From Phycisphaerae bacterium (GTDB lineage: Bacteria; Planctomycetota; Phycisphaerae; Sedimentisphaerales; Anaerohalosphaeraceae), in the NCBI GenBank assembly GCA_014859965.1, contig JACZKQ010000080.1, forward strand, positions 1 to 44,874: DNA of 44,874 nt, given 5' to 3'. Below the pieces are notes generated by a model. It saw only the letters and a list, made by a program, of their open reading frames with translations. It did not search any database and was not told the origin of the DNA. Shown in pieces: positions 33,086 to 41,714 of this stretch (its first letter is position 1; each line of letters opens with the position of its first letter). Both the position numbers and the translations under genes were made by a program.

Positions 33086-34165
33086 ATGGCAATAGTGAAC
33101 GCAATGTGCTTTTGTTTAATGATGCAAGCCGCGCTTCCGGCTGACGCGATGCGGGCCGATGAGGGCCATGTCTGCATCGAAAGGCTTTCCGAACGGGTGC
33201 TGCTGGCGTATTGGCGGGGCACCGGCCGGTGTAACCTTACGGCCATTCAGTCCGAGAAGGGCCTGGTGATCATCGATACGGAGATGTCGCCCCGCATCAT
33301 GGCGCCTATCAAGAAACGGATTGAACAGGAGTTCGGCCGCAGCGACTGGGCGTACGTGATCAACACGCACGGCCACATGCATCATGCGGGCGGCAACGTG
33401 CTGTTCAAGCCCGCCGTCGTCGTCGGCCACGAGAACCTGCCCGAAGATATGGAGTGGCTCATAAAACACCAGACCGACGCGGCCGCCAAGCGACAGGTCC
33501 TCGCCAACGCCTCGCGCACCATACGCAACCTGCGGGCTGTCCTGAACCAGGTCGCCAACAGCCCCCAGGACGCCCAACGGCTTCGCTCCGAGATCGCATT
33601 CTGGCAGTTGTACGGGCAGGACATGCGAGAGGGGTTTGAAGTCGTCAGGCCGTCGCTCATGTTCGCGGACCGGCACACGCTGGACCTTGGCGACCTGCGC
33701 CTGGAACTGGTCTTCTTCGGCAAGGGACACAGCCTCTCCGACATCCTTATTTACGTGCCCCAGGAAAGGCTGCTGGTCACGGGTCCAATCGTTTACCAGC
33801 GCAACCACCTGCCCGAAATCGGCGAAGCGTCCACAATGAAAGACGTGCACCGCTACATGGCAGTGCTGGACGCCTTTCTCGCGGACAATGTGCGGATCGA
33901 TCACGTCGTCCCGTCGCACAGTCCGCCGCTGCTCAAGAGCGATCTTACCTGCGTCCGCGAATACTACCACCGCCTGCTCGCGGGCCTGCGTGCGGCCCGC
34001 CGCGAGGGACGCACCCTGGAGCAGGCGACCGAGCTGCTGTCGCTGAGCAGGGCCTTTCCTACTTATCTGGTGCCGCAGCCGGGCCAGTGGAATTACGGCA
34101 TGCAGGAACGGAACATTAAGAATCTCTGGCGCATCCTGGACGAAGAATCTCCGCAGACAAACTGA
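33086..34165 (+). CDS. Metallo-beta-lactamase-fold hydrolase with an altered metal motif
   Basis: 359 residues from the ATG at 33086, supported by GGAG eight bases upstream. A signal-like N-terminus (about 1-22) suggests export. The MBL fold is clear: LVIIDTEMSPRI (about 60-71), the first metal motif THGHMHHAGGN (94-104), FFGKGHSLSDILIYVP (about 208-223) and HVVPSHSPP. The canonical HxHxDH is replaced by H95-x-H97-x-H99-H100, so the aspartate of the second metal site is a histidine. The remaining ligands are intact. The long helical insertion between strands (about 105-180) is like that of larger alkylsulfatase-type members. Substrate unknown. It lies between divergent sulfatase and downstream alkaline phosphatase genes. 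Confidence 0.85.
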   Translation: MAIVNAMCFCLMMQAALPADAMRADEGHVCIERLSERVLLAYWRGTGRCNLTAIQSEKGLVIIDTEMSPRIMAPIKKRIEQEFGRSDWAYVINTHGHMHHAGGNVLFKPAVVVGHENLPEDMEWLIKHQTDAAAKRQVLANASRTIRNLRAVLNQVANSPQDAQRLRSEIAFWQLYGQDMREGFEVVRPSLMFADRHTLDLGDLRLELVFFGKGHSLSDILIYVPQERLLVTGPIVYQRNHLPEIGEASTMKDVHRYMAVLDAFLADNVRIDHVVPSHSPPLLKSDLTCVREYYHRLLAGLRAARREGRTLEQATELLSLSRAFPTYLVPQPGQWNYGMQERNIKNLWRILDEESPQTN

Positions 34166-34201
34166 CAACGCCACCCGTCATTCCTGACCTTTTCCGCTGA
34201 G

Positions 34202-34240
34202 AAGACGCCGATGCGCCCGATTTGCAATCGCAGGCGTCTT
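34202..34240. promoter_or_regulatory. Inverted repeat over the alkaline phosphatase promoter
   Basis: AAGACGCC (34202-34209) and GGCGTCTT (34233-34240), an 8-base inverted repeat. The right arm lies in the promoter spacer (34222-34250), and an inner TGCG/CGCA pair extends the fold. It may be an operator or the terminator of the upstream gene. Confidence 0.45.
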
Positions 34241-34250
34241 ATGGTACAAT
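34222..34250 (+). promoter_or_regulatory. sigma70-type promoter of the alkaline phosphatase gene
   Basis: -35 TTGCAA (34222-34227), a 17-base spacer, and -10 TACAAT (34245-34250). The start codon at 34301 gives a leader of about 44 bases. Confidence 0.68.
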
Positions 34251-34300
34251 AACCGCTCTTTTGTCGAACCGAATTGATGTTCTTCGTGGCAAGGGGTGCT

Positions 34301-35641
34301 ATGAGCAGCACACGCATGCAATGGGCGTTTGGGCGGATTCTGTTTGTTCTGGCGATACTGACGGTTACGGCGGCGGGCGCCCTCGGCGCCGCGGCCAGGA
34401 ATATCGTTCTGCTGATTGTCGATGGGGCAGGCTATAATGCCTATCACTGCTCTTCGTATTATGAATATGGAGAAACCGGCAAACAGCCCTACGATTCTTT
34501 TCCGGTGCGTTTGGCCTGCACGACCGGTGCGTACGATGCCCCGGTGTACGATCCGGAGAAAAGCTGGTCGGACTTCAAATCATTGCGGTCCAAAGCGACC
34601 GACTCGGCCGCGGCGGCAACGGCGCTGTATACCGGCGTCAAGACGGCGAGCTACCACATTGCGACCGATCCCGACAATCGCCCGCTGACCACAATCGCCG
34701 AAATCGCCCATGCGATGGGCAAGAGCACAGGCGCTGTGAGCAGTGTGCCTTTCTCGCACGCGACGCCGGCGGCGGTATTCGCCCACAACAAGGACCGCAA
34801 AAACACGGGCGAAATCGCCAACGAGATTGTCTACCGCAGCGGTCTTACCGTTGTGTTCGGGGCCGGCCACCCGCGGTATGATGATAACGGCAGGCGGCGG
34901 CCGCGCGGGCAATCAAAGGACGATTACTGCCCGGATGCGGTGTACCAGGCTTTGGCTGACGGCACGACGGGCAAGGGATGGGCGTTTCTCGAAAGCAGCG
35001 ATGCAATGGAAGCACTGGCCGCCGAGGCCCGGCCTGAACTGCGCCGCGTCTTTGGTTTGGCGCCGTGCACGTCCAGTCTTCAGTACAGGCGTGACGGAAA
35101 AGGGCCGGGCGGGCTCAACGGCAACATGCCCACCTTGGAAACGATGAGTCTGGCGGCGCTGAATGTTTTGAGCCGGGATGAGGACGGGTTCTTCCTGATG
35201 ATCGAGGGGGGCGCCGTGGACTGGGCTAACCACGACAAGAACCTGGCGCGAATGCTTGAGGAGTACGCGGACTTCAACAGGACCGTTGCGGCAGTGATGC
35301 GCCGGCTGCAGGAAGGCGGCATTCTGGAGGACACGCTGGTGATCGTTGTATCGGACCATGAGTGCGGGCAGATATGGGGGCCCAGCGCGGGCGAAGAGAG
35401 CGACACGCCGTTTGATCTGCCTGTCAACCGCGGCAAGGGCAATCTGCCCGCAGCCAAATATTTCTCCGGCGGCCATACCAACGGGCTCGTGCCGCTTTTT
35501 GCCACCGGACCCGGCAGCGAATTCTTCCATGCCCGCGTCCGTGGGGTGGACCGGCACGCCGCCAAAGCCTGGTGCATCTCGGGCCAGTACGTGGATAACA
35601 CCGACGTCTTCACAGTCATGAAGGCCGCGATTACAGACTGA
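34301..35641 (+). CDS. Alkaline phosphatase (PhoA family), exported
   Basis: 446 residues from the ATG at 34301, chosen because AAGGGG lies six bases upstream and a TTG at 34274 is close to the promoter. Signal sequence at about 11-31. Catalytic features: D41 (IVDGAGY), the nucleophilic S102 in ATDSAAAATALYTG, EGGAVDWANHDKN (about 306-318), SDHECG (about 350-355) and SGGHTNGLVPLFATG (about 386-400). These bind the two zinc ions and magnesium of the PhoA fold. It hydrolyses phosphomonoesters outside the cytoplasm. The inverted repeat over the promoter could be phosphate-responsive, but no Pho-box match was seen. Confidence 0.94.
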   Translation: MSSTRMQWAFGRILFVLAILTVTAAGALGAAARNIVLLIVDGAGYNAYHCSSYYEYGETGKQPYDSFPVRLACTTGAYDAPVYDPEKSWSDFKSLRSKATDSAAAATALYTGVKTASYHIATDPDNRPLTTIAEIAHAMGKSTGAVSSVPFSHATPAAVFAHNKDRKNTGEIANEIVYRSGLTVVFGAGHPRYDDNGRRRPRGQSKDDYCPDAVYQALADGTTGKGWAFLESSDAMEALAAEARPELRRVFGLAPCTSSLQYRRDGKGPGGLNGNMPTLETMSLAALNVLSRDEDGFFLMIEGGAVDWANHDKNLARMLEEYADFNRTVAAVMRRLQEGGILEDTLVIVVSDHECGQIWGPSAGEESDTPFDLPVNRGKGNLPAAKYFSGGHTNGLVPLFATGPGSEFFHARVRGVDRHAAKAWCISGQYVDNTDVFTVMKAAITD

Positions 35642-35698
35642 CGGCGGCGACGCATTCCACTGTTCGGTGCCTTGTCTCAGGGCGGTTCGGGCGTTCCG

Positions 35699-36676
35699 TC
35701 AGGGTATTCCCAGATATTCGCTTTTCTGCAGGTACTTCTGGATGTACTCTGTGACGGCGGCTTCGAGGGGGGTGGTTGGTTTTCTGTAGCCTGTCTTTCT
35801 GAGTTTTGAAATGTCGGCCTGGGTGAAGTACTGGTATTTGTCCCTTATTTCGTCGGGCATGTCGACGTACTCGATCTTGGGCTGCCTGCCCATAGCCGTG
35901 AAAATGGCATTGGCGAGGTCGTTCCAGCTTTTTGCCTGTCCGGCCCCAACGTTATAGAGGCCGGCCAGTTCGGGATTGTCGAAGAAGAACAGGGTCATAT
36001 CGACGGCGTCCTTGATGTAGATGAAGTCGCGGAGCTGCTGGCCATCGGTGTAACCGGAATGGTGCGACTTAAAAAGCCGCACGCCGCCGGTGGCGCTGAT
36101 CTGCTCGAACGCCTTGACGACGAAGCTTCGCATGTTGCCTTTGTGGTATTCGTTGGGGCCAAAGACGTTGAAGTATTTCAGGCCCACAATCCGCCGCAGC
36201 AGGCCGGTGCGGCGTGCCCACAGATCAAACATCTGCTTGGAATAGCCATACATGTTGAGCGGCACCAGCGTGTCGATCCGGTCTTCGTCGTCGCTGAAGC
36301 CCTGCGTGCCGTCGCCGTAGGTCGCCGCGCTGGAGGCGTAGATGAACCGGGCGTCGATGTCCATGGCCCACTCGGCAAGCTCTTTCGAAAAGTCATAGTT
36401 GTTGGTGGCCAGGTAACTGCAGTCGATCTCAGTGGTGTCGGAGCAGGCGCCCATGTGGAAAATGGCCTCAACGGGCCACTCAAGGTGCTCGGCTTCCAGA
36501 ATGTCCCAGAAGTCCTCCACCTCCATGTAATCGGCATAGCTGAGCCGGCGAAGGTTTTTCCATTTCTCGTCCTTGCCCAGGATGTCCACGATGAGGATAT
36601 TTTCGATGCCGCGCGCGTTTAGACCGGCGACAATCGCCGAGCCGATGAAGCCTGCTCCGCCTGTAACGATAATCAT
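35699..36676 (-). CDS. hldD: ADP-L-glycero-D-manno-heptose-6-epimerase
   Basis: 325 residues from the ATG at 36676, preceded by AGGAGAAG; a longer frame extends upstream without support. Short-chain dehydrogenase family: MIIVTGGAGFIGSAI (Rossmann, 1-15), SSAATYG (about 114-120), the catalytic Y and K in YGYSKQ (about 138-143), and the HldD-specific DGQQLRDFIYIKD (about 207-219) and YNVGAGQAKSW. It epimerises ADP-D-glycero- to ADP-L-glycero-D-manno-heptose, the core sugar of lipopolysaccharide, consistent with a Gram-negative envelope. A promoter is proposed at 36722-36750. The neighbour is a divergent transporter; no other LPS gene is nearby. Confidence 0.95.
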   Translation of the reverse strand: MIIVTGGAGFIGSAIVAGLNARGIENILIVDILGKDEKWKNLRRLSYADYMEVEDFWDILEAEHLEWPVEAIFHMGACSDTTEIDCSYLATNNYDFSKELAEWAMDIDARFIYASSAATYGDGTQGFSDDEDRIDTLVPLNMYGYSKQMFDLWARRTGLLRRIVGLKYFNVFGPNEYHKGNMRSFVVKAFEQISATGGVRLFKSHHSGYTDGQQLRDFIYIKDAVDMTLFFFDNPELAGLYNVGAGQAKSWNDLANAIFTAMGRQPKIEYVDMPDEIRDKYQYFTQADISKLRKTGYRKPTTPLEAAVTEYIQKYLQKSEYLGIP

Positions 36677-36721
36677 GAACTTCTCCTGTTTATCCGAATC
36701 CCAAACCACAAAGTGGTCGCC

Positions 36722-36750
36722 AGCGTATGTATTTTCGCCCGCCGTGTCAA
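36722..36750 (-). promoter_or_regulatory. Possible hldD promoter
   Basis: On the minus strand, -35 TTGACA (36750-36745), a 17-base spacer, and a weak -10 TACGCT (36727-36722). Confidence 0.45.
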
Positions 36751-36875
36751 TGTGAATCATCGACGCGGCAAGCGGCGGTCTTAATTTAAGAGGACTGCCC
36801 GGCAGGACGATATAACGACGACATGCCCGGCCATGGCGCCGGGCGGCGTGCACCGGAGCAATGTATGGAGACTGC

Positions 36876-38711
36876 ATGACGCAAAAAAGGCAACTGGGAC
36901 TGATCCACGTTTTCAGCATCGCATGTGCGGCTATGATCAGTTCGGGCATCTTTGTCCTGCCGGGGATGGCCCACGCCATGGCCGGCCCTGCGGTAGTGGT
37001 CTCTTATCTTCTCGCAGGCATCTTGGCCACCGTCGGGCTCTTGAGCATCGTGGAACTGACCACGGCAATGCCCATGGTCGGGGGGGACTATTTCTACATT
37101 TCACGCGGGCTTGGTCCGGCGGCGGGCACGCTTGCGGGGTTGCTGAGCTGGTTCAGCCTGGCGCTCAAGAGCGCCTTTGCACTGATCGGGCTTGCGGTGC
37201 TGGGTGCAGAGTTTGTGCCGGTGAATTGGCACATTCTTGCGGCGGCGGCCTGCCTGATAGCCGTGCTGGTGAACCTGTACGGCACTCGGGAGGCGGCGAG
37301 TTTGCAGGTGGTCCTGGTGGCGGCGCTCATCGGGCTGATGCTTTCGTTTGTGGTCAAGGGCATGGGGCACGTTTCCGTCGCCAATTTCACGCCGCCGGCG
37401 CCTCACGGCATCCGGCCGGTGATTTCCACCGCGGGATTTGTGTTTGTCTCCTATGGCGGATTGATCCAGGTGGCCAGTGTCGCAGGCGAGATCAAGCGCC
37501 CCGGCCGCACCATTCCCAGGGGAATGATCCTTGCGGCCGCGGTGACCATGGTGCTCTATGCGCTGATGATCATCGTCGCCAGCGGCGTCCTCGGCGCGGC
37601 GCGACTGGATGGCTCCCTGACGCCGATCTCGGACGCCGCCGAGGCTTTCTGGGGCCGTACCGGATTCATCATCGTCAGTATCGCCGCGGCTTTGGCGTTT
37701 ATCACGACAGCCAACGCCGGCATCATGACCGCAAGCCGTTATCTCTTGGCCGCCAGCAGCGACGAGTTGCTCCCTGAACCGCTCAGCAGAATAGGCAGCC
37801 GGCGACAGACACCGTACATGGCCATTCTTGCCACAGGCGTTCTGATATTGGGCTCTGTGTTCTTCAGCCTCGAAGCTCTGGTCAAGGCCGCCTCGACCGT
37901 GTTCGTGCTGGGGTATATCCTCGCCAGCGTATCGGTAATCGTCTTGCGGGAAAGCGGCGTGCAGAATTACAGGCCCAACTTCCGAGCCCCCCTGTATCCG
38001 TGGCTGCAAGTCGCCACCATAGTCGGGTTTGCATTCGTGCTGGTCGGGATGGGCGAAGGGGCATTTGTTGTTACGGGGGCTCTGATAGCCGCCGGATTCT
38101 GCATTTACTGGCTTTACGGCAGGCGGCGCGTGGAGAAGGAATCGGCGCTGCTGCACCTTATTGAAAAGGTCACCGCCCGCGAACTGGTCACCGGCACGCT
38201 GGAGCACGAACTCAAGGAGATCATCCGGGAACGCGACGAGATCGTCCAGGACCGCTTCGACCGGCTGGTGGAAAAAGCGGTCGTGCTGGATGTCGCCGGG
38301 CCCATGGAGGTCGAACCGTTTTTCGAGCAGATCGCCGAGCGCATGGCCGGTGAACTGGGGATTGAGGCCCAGCCTCTCAAAGAAATGCTGATCGCGCGGG
38401 AGCGGGCAGGCAGCACGGTCCTGAGCGCCGATCTGGCCATACCGCACGTGGTGATCGAAGGGCACGGAGTCTTTGAAATTGCAATCGCCCGGTGCCGCGA
38501 CGGGGTCCGGTTTTCCGACAAAAACCCGCACGTGACAACGGTCTTTGTGCTGGTCGGGACCGCCAACTTGAGGAATGTGCACCTCCGGGCACTTTCGGCT
38601 ATCGCGCAGATCGTCCAGACGCCCGGATTTGAGGACCGCTGGATGGCCGCCCGCAACGAGCAGGCCCTGAAGGACCTGGTGCTGCTGGGCAAGCGCAAGC
38701 GCCTCCATTAG
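36876..38711 (+). CDS. APC-family permease fused to a PTS EIIA-like (PtsN-type) domain
   Basis: 611 residues from the ATG at 36876, with GGAG five bases upstream; an ATG at 36861 is closer to its GGAG than is usual. About the first 420 residues are a 12-helix amino-acid/polyamine/organocation permease (GLIHVFSIACAAMISSGIFVLPG is the first helix; GGDYFYISRGLGP, about 69-81, is a family signature). A charged helical linker (about 425-465) leads to a C-terminal fructose/mannitol-type IIA domain with AGSTVLSADLAIPHVVIEG (about 510-528), where H524 aligns with the phosphorylated histidine. Such fusions suggest that transport is gated by the phosphorylation state of a PTS-like phosphoryl carrier. 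No EI or HPr gene is visible. Substrate unknown. Confidence 0.88.
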   Translation: MTQKRQLGLIHVFSIACAAMISSGIFVLPGMAHAMAGPAVVVSYLLAGILATVGLLSIVELTTAMPMVGGDYFYISRGLGPAAGTLAGLLSWFSLALKSAFALIGLAVLGAEFVPVNWHILAAAACLIAVLVNLYGTREAASLQVVLVAALIGLMLSFVVKGMGHVSVANFTPPAPHGIRPVISTAGFVFVSYGGLIQVASVAGEIKRPGRTIPRGMILAAAVTMVLYALMIIVASGVLGAARLDGSLTPISDAAEAFWGRTGFIIVSIAAALAFITTANAGIMTASRYLLAASSDELLPEPLSRIGSRRQTPYMAILATGVLILGSVFFSLEALVKAASTVFVLGYILASVSVIVLRESGVQNYRPNFRAPLYPWLQVATIVGFAFVLVGMGEGAFVVTGALIAAGFCIYWLYGRRRVEKESALLHLIEKVTARELVTGTLEHELKEIIRERDEIVQDRFDRLVEKAVVLDVAGPMEVEPFFEQIAERMAGELGIEAQPLKEMLIARERAGSTVLSADLAIPHVVIEGHGVFEIAIARCRDGVRFSDKNPHVTTVFVLVGTANLRNVHLRALSAIAQIVQTPGFEDRWMAARNEQALKDLVLLGKRKRLH

Positions 38712-38818
38712 TCACACCCGCCGTGCCGCATCTGCCGGGCGGAGCTTTCACAGCTTGCGGTGCTTTCCTTTAATTCCCCTGGTGGGACACGCCCTGCCTG
38801 TCTGCACCCGTATTTGAC

Positions 38819-38847
38819 TTGCCTTTTTGCCGAAATTCGGGTATTCT
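38819..38847 (+). promoter_or_regulatory. Promoter of the S9 peptidase gene with a dyad in its spacer
   Basis: -35 TTGCCT (38819-38824), a 17-base spacer, and -10 TATTCT (38842-38847). The spacer contains CCGAAATTCGG (38830-38840), a five-base inverted repeat around one base. Confidence 0.6.
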
Positions 38848-38919
38848 GGCAGTGACATTGGGGGCGATGCCGCGTCCGGGTTCGGTCGCGGCCGGGAATT
38901 GACAGGACTGGAGAGTGTG

Positions 38920-41646
38920 ATGAAGAAGTTGCTGATTCTGGTGGTGGTTGCGTTTTTTTTTGCGGCTGCACGGGCCGAACAGGACCAAGCCGGAGCCGCC
39001 GGCGGTGAGCAGGCGGAAAAGGTGAGCGACGCCGCCCGTCAGGAGCTGAAGCTTGACGATCTGCTGCCGGAGAAGAGCATTTTCGGGCCATCCGCGTCGG
39101 GGCTGGCGTTTTCGCATGACGGCAAATATGGAGCATACCTCTACCGGCCGTACAATGAGCGGAGGCACGGCAACGACCTGTTCATCTATGACGTCGAAAA
39201 GGGCGTCGCTACGCGTGCAACGTGGCCGTCCGTGATGGCGCAGTTCCAGAAGAGCACCCGCAAGGTGGTAGCCGACCGCATTGAAAAGGCAAAGAAGGAA
39301 AAGCCCACGCCAGAGGACAAGAAAAAGGAAACGGCGGCCCAGGAGAAGGACACTGAGCACTGCGGTAGCGATGAAAAAAAGGACGACGAGGAGGACGTGC
39401 AAGAGGAAACCTCGGGCGACAAAGAGCAGGAGGACTGTAAAAAGGACGAGGAAGACGGTGCAGAAGTTGACGGCAAGGTTGACGAGCAGACGCTGAAGGA
39501 TCGAGGCGACTGGGTCAACGATAAAGATGCCGACGACGAAAAAGCCCCCAAATACAGCGGCATCGGCGAGTTCAAATGGTCGCCGAGCGCCGATGATATC
39601 CTGTTTCAGTCGGAGGGGGATTTGTACAGGTACAGCATCGCCGATGGAGCGATCGTTCGCCTCACGGAGACGCAGGACAGCGTGGATCTTTCGCAATGGC
39701 TGCCGGACGGCAGCGGCTGTGTGTTTCGGCGGCAGCAGGCCCTTTACGGGCTGACGTTCGGCCGCGACGTGGTGCGGCAGCTCGATCCGAAATTTCCTCA
39801 GGGTGAGACGTTCGATCGTTACAGCCTCAGCGAAGATGGGCGATATGTGGCGTTCCTCACGAGCAAAGAGGTCAAGCCGGCAAGCACCAGCAAGGTCGAG
39901 ATCGCCAGTTACAAGGACCGCCTCATGAAGGCCAAAGAGGTCCAGCGGCACGTTTCGGACGATCCGCTGCCCGTTCGCCAACGGCGGGTCTACGTATACC
40001 GACTCAGTGAAGCCGGCGATGAGCGGGACTTGCTGACGGAGGTGTTCAAGTTTGAAACACACATGCCGAATGACGCGGTCGGTGCGCCGGTCTGGTCGCC
40101 GGATTCCAAACGGGTGGCGTTCTTCACGTTCGAGCAGGACCCGGCCCTGGTTACGATCTACGAAGCGGCGGTCGTGGAGGAAAAGCCAGAGGAGAAGAAG
40201 GCTGACGTCAAGGAGAAAGCCGCAGACGGCAAGAAGGAGGACACCGGCGGCAAAGACGAAAAGGAGGGCGATACAGGGGTTAAGAAGGACGGCGAGGAAA
40301 AAGCGGCTCAACCGGCAAAGGAGCTCTATCGGTTCCTGCACTACGGCGGGCCGAACACCCCGCGGATGATGACGCTGTATTACCTTGCGGACAGTCGGCG
40401 GATTGCATACCTGAGCGAGCAGACCGGCTTTCGGCATCTGCACGTGCTGAATCCTGCATATGAGAGCACTAAGTCTCTGACGAACGGCTCATTCGAGGTC
40501 TATCCGATTGCCGTCTCAAAAGACCGCAAGTGGATATTTGTTCACGCGACGAAAGAGCACCCGTCGCAGACAGACGTCTACAGGGTCTCGACAGCCAACG
40601 GCAAAATGGTGCGGCTGACGAGCCAAAAGGGCACGCACACCGAAACGGCAGTGAGCGACGACGGCACGAAGGTGCTGACCAACCTGGCCAGCTACGAGCA
40701 GTTGAAGGAGCTGGTTTTCATCGACGGCAAGGCGGACGTGCACAAGCTCTTAACGGATTCACACCCCGAGAAGGCGCACACGTTCGCCGAGCCGAAGCCG
40801 GAGTTCTTCGATTACACCAATCGCCACGGCCAGCGGCTCTACGGCATGATGTTCAAGCCGGACGACTGGGCTAAAACCGACAAGCGGCCGGTGCTGATCT
40901 ATTTCTACGGCGGGCCGCTGGGAACGCGAAAGATGGTCGTCGACGGCAGCCACGCCCCATACAACTACGCGTTCCCTTACTACATGGCCAAGAAGCACGG
41001 CTGGGTTGCCTGTACCATTGATACGCGCGGCAACAGCGGTTATGCGGGCGTCTTTGAGAAGGCCAATTTCGGGCAGGTCGGCCGTCCGCAGGTGGAGGAC
41101 CTCGTCGACGGCGTCAAGTTCCTCGTCGATCGCCGCGGCGTCGATGCTGAAAAGGTTGCGATCCACGGCTGGAGCTTCGGCGGCTTCCAGACGCAGATGT
41201 GCATGTATACCGAGCCCGATGTGTTCAAGGTGGGTATCGCCGGGGCGGGCCCGACGGAATGGGAAAACTATAACTCGTGGTACACGCGGCACGCGATCGG
41301 TAGAAGCGAGCCTGGCGCCGCAACGCTGAAGGAGTTCTCCTTGCTGCCGCTGGCGAAGAACCTCAAGGGCCATCTCCTGCTAGTGCACGGCATGGAGGAC
41401 GACAACGTGCTCTATCAGGACACGGTGCGGGTCTATCGCGAACTGCTCAAGGCGGGCAAGGAGACGCAGGTCGAGCTCTTCCTCGACCCCACCGGCGGCC
41501 ACGGCTTGGGCGGCGACGTCAAGGCGCTATCACGCTATCGCAAGTACGAGCAGTTCCTCCTCCAAACCATCGGGGCGTATAAACCTGAGGCGGTGGAAGA
41601 ATCTGCCAAGACCGCCTCCGCGGAAAAAAATCAGAAGAAAAAATGA
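38920..41646 (+). CDS. S9-family prolyl oligopeptidase/DPP-like serine peptidase with two charged insertions
   Basis: 908 residues from the ATG at 38920, with GGAGAG upstream; the frame continues further but without support. A signal peptide (about 1-19) precedes a beta-propeller and an alpha/beta-hydrolase domain. The catalytic triad is S752 (GWSFGGF), D827 (HGMEDDNV) and H861 (TGGHGLGG). Two insertions rich in lysine, glutamate and aspartate interrupt the propeller: about residues 121-210 (EDKKKE..., DEKKDDEEDV...) and about 418-468 (EEKPEEKKADVKEKAADGKK...). These make it longer than typical DPP4-like enzymes (about 700 residues). It removes dipeptides or cleaves after proline outside the cytoplasm. 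The charged loops may be flexible gates or surface contacts. Confidence 0.94.
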   Translation: MKKLLILVVVAFFFAAARAEQDQAGAAGGEQAEKVSDAARQELKLDDLLPEKSIFGPSASGLAFSHDGKYGAYLYRPYNERRHGNDLFIYDVEKGVATRATWPSVMAQFQKSTRKVVADRIEKAKKEKPTPEDKKKETAAQEKDTEHCGSDEKKDDEEDVQEETSGDKEQEDCKKDEEDGAEVDGKVDEQTLKDRGDWVNDKDADDEKAPKYSGIGEFKWSPSADDILFQSEGDLYRYSIADGAIVRLTETQDSVDLSQWLPDGSGCVFRRQQALYGLTFGRDVVRQLDPKFPQGETFDRYSLSEDGRYVAFLTSKEVKPASTSKVEIASYKDRLMKAKEVQRHVSDDPLPVRQRRVYVYRLSEAGDERDLLTEVFKFETHMPNDAVGAPVWSPDSKRVAFFTFEQDPALVTIYEAAVVEEKPEEKKADVKEKAADGKKEDTGGKDEKEGDTGVKKDGEEKAAQPAKELYRFLHYGGPNTPRMMTLYYLADSRRIAYLSEQTGFRHLHVLNPAYESTKSLTNGSFEVYPIAVSKDRKWIFVHATKEHPSQTDVYRVSTANGKMVRLTSQKGTHTETAVSDDGTKVLTNLASYEQLKELVFIDGKADVHKLLTDSHPEKAHTFAEPKPEFFDYTNRHGQRLYGMMFKPDDWAKTDKRPVLIYFYGGPLGTRKMVVDGSHAPYNYAFPYYMAKKHGWVACTIDTRGNSGYAGVFEKANFGQVGRPQVEDLVDGVKFLVDRRGVDAEKVAIHGWSFGGFQTQMCMYTEPDVFKVGIAGAGPTEWENYNSWYTRHAIGRSEPGAATLKEFSLLPLAKNLKGHLLLVHGMEDDNVLYQDTVRVYRELLKAGKETQVELFLDPTGGHGLGGDVKALSRYRKYEQFLLQTIGAYKPEAVEESAKTASAEKNQKKK

Positions 41647-41689
41647 TCGTGTGACCGCATTGGCTTATGGAGTCAGGGGTTACGCTTGA

Positions 41690-41714
41690 AAATTCGGAGT
41701 TGCATTCCGAATTT
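41690..41714. terminator. Bidirectional hairpin between convergent genes
   Basis: AAATTCGGA (41690-41698) and TCCGAATTT (41706-41714), a nine-base inverted repeat with a seven-base loop. On the minus strand it is followed by TTTTC. It overlaps the stop codon of the minus-strand gene by one base. Confidence 0.6.

Noticed and set aside
36811..36816. TATAAC as the permease promoter -10
   Set aside because: No -35-like sequence at 16-18 bases (AAGAGG there), so it is not supported.
38770..40443. Long minus-strand open frame (about 557 codons) opposite the S9 peptidase gene
   Set aside because: It is the high-G+C complement of a gene with a complete catalytic triad; it has no ribosome site, no recognisable domain and an odd composition.
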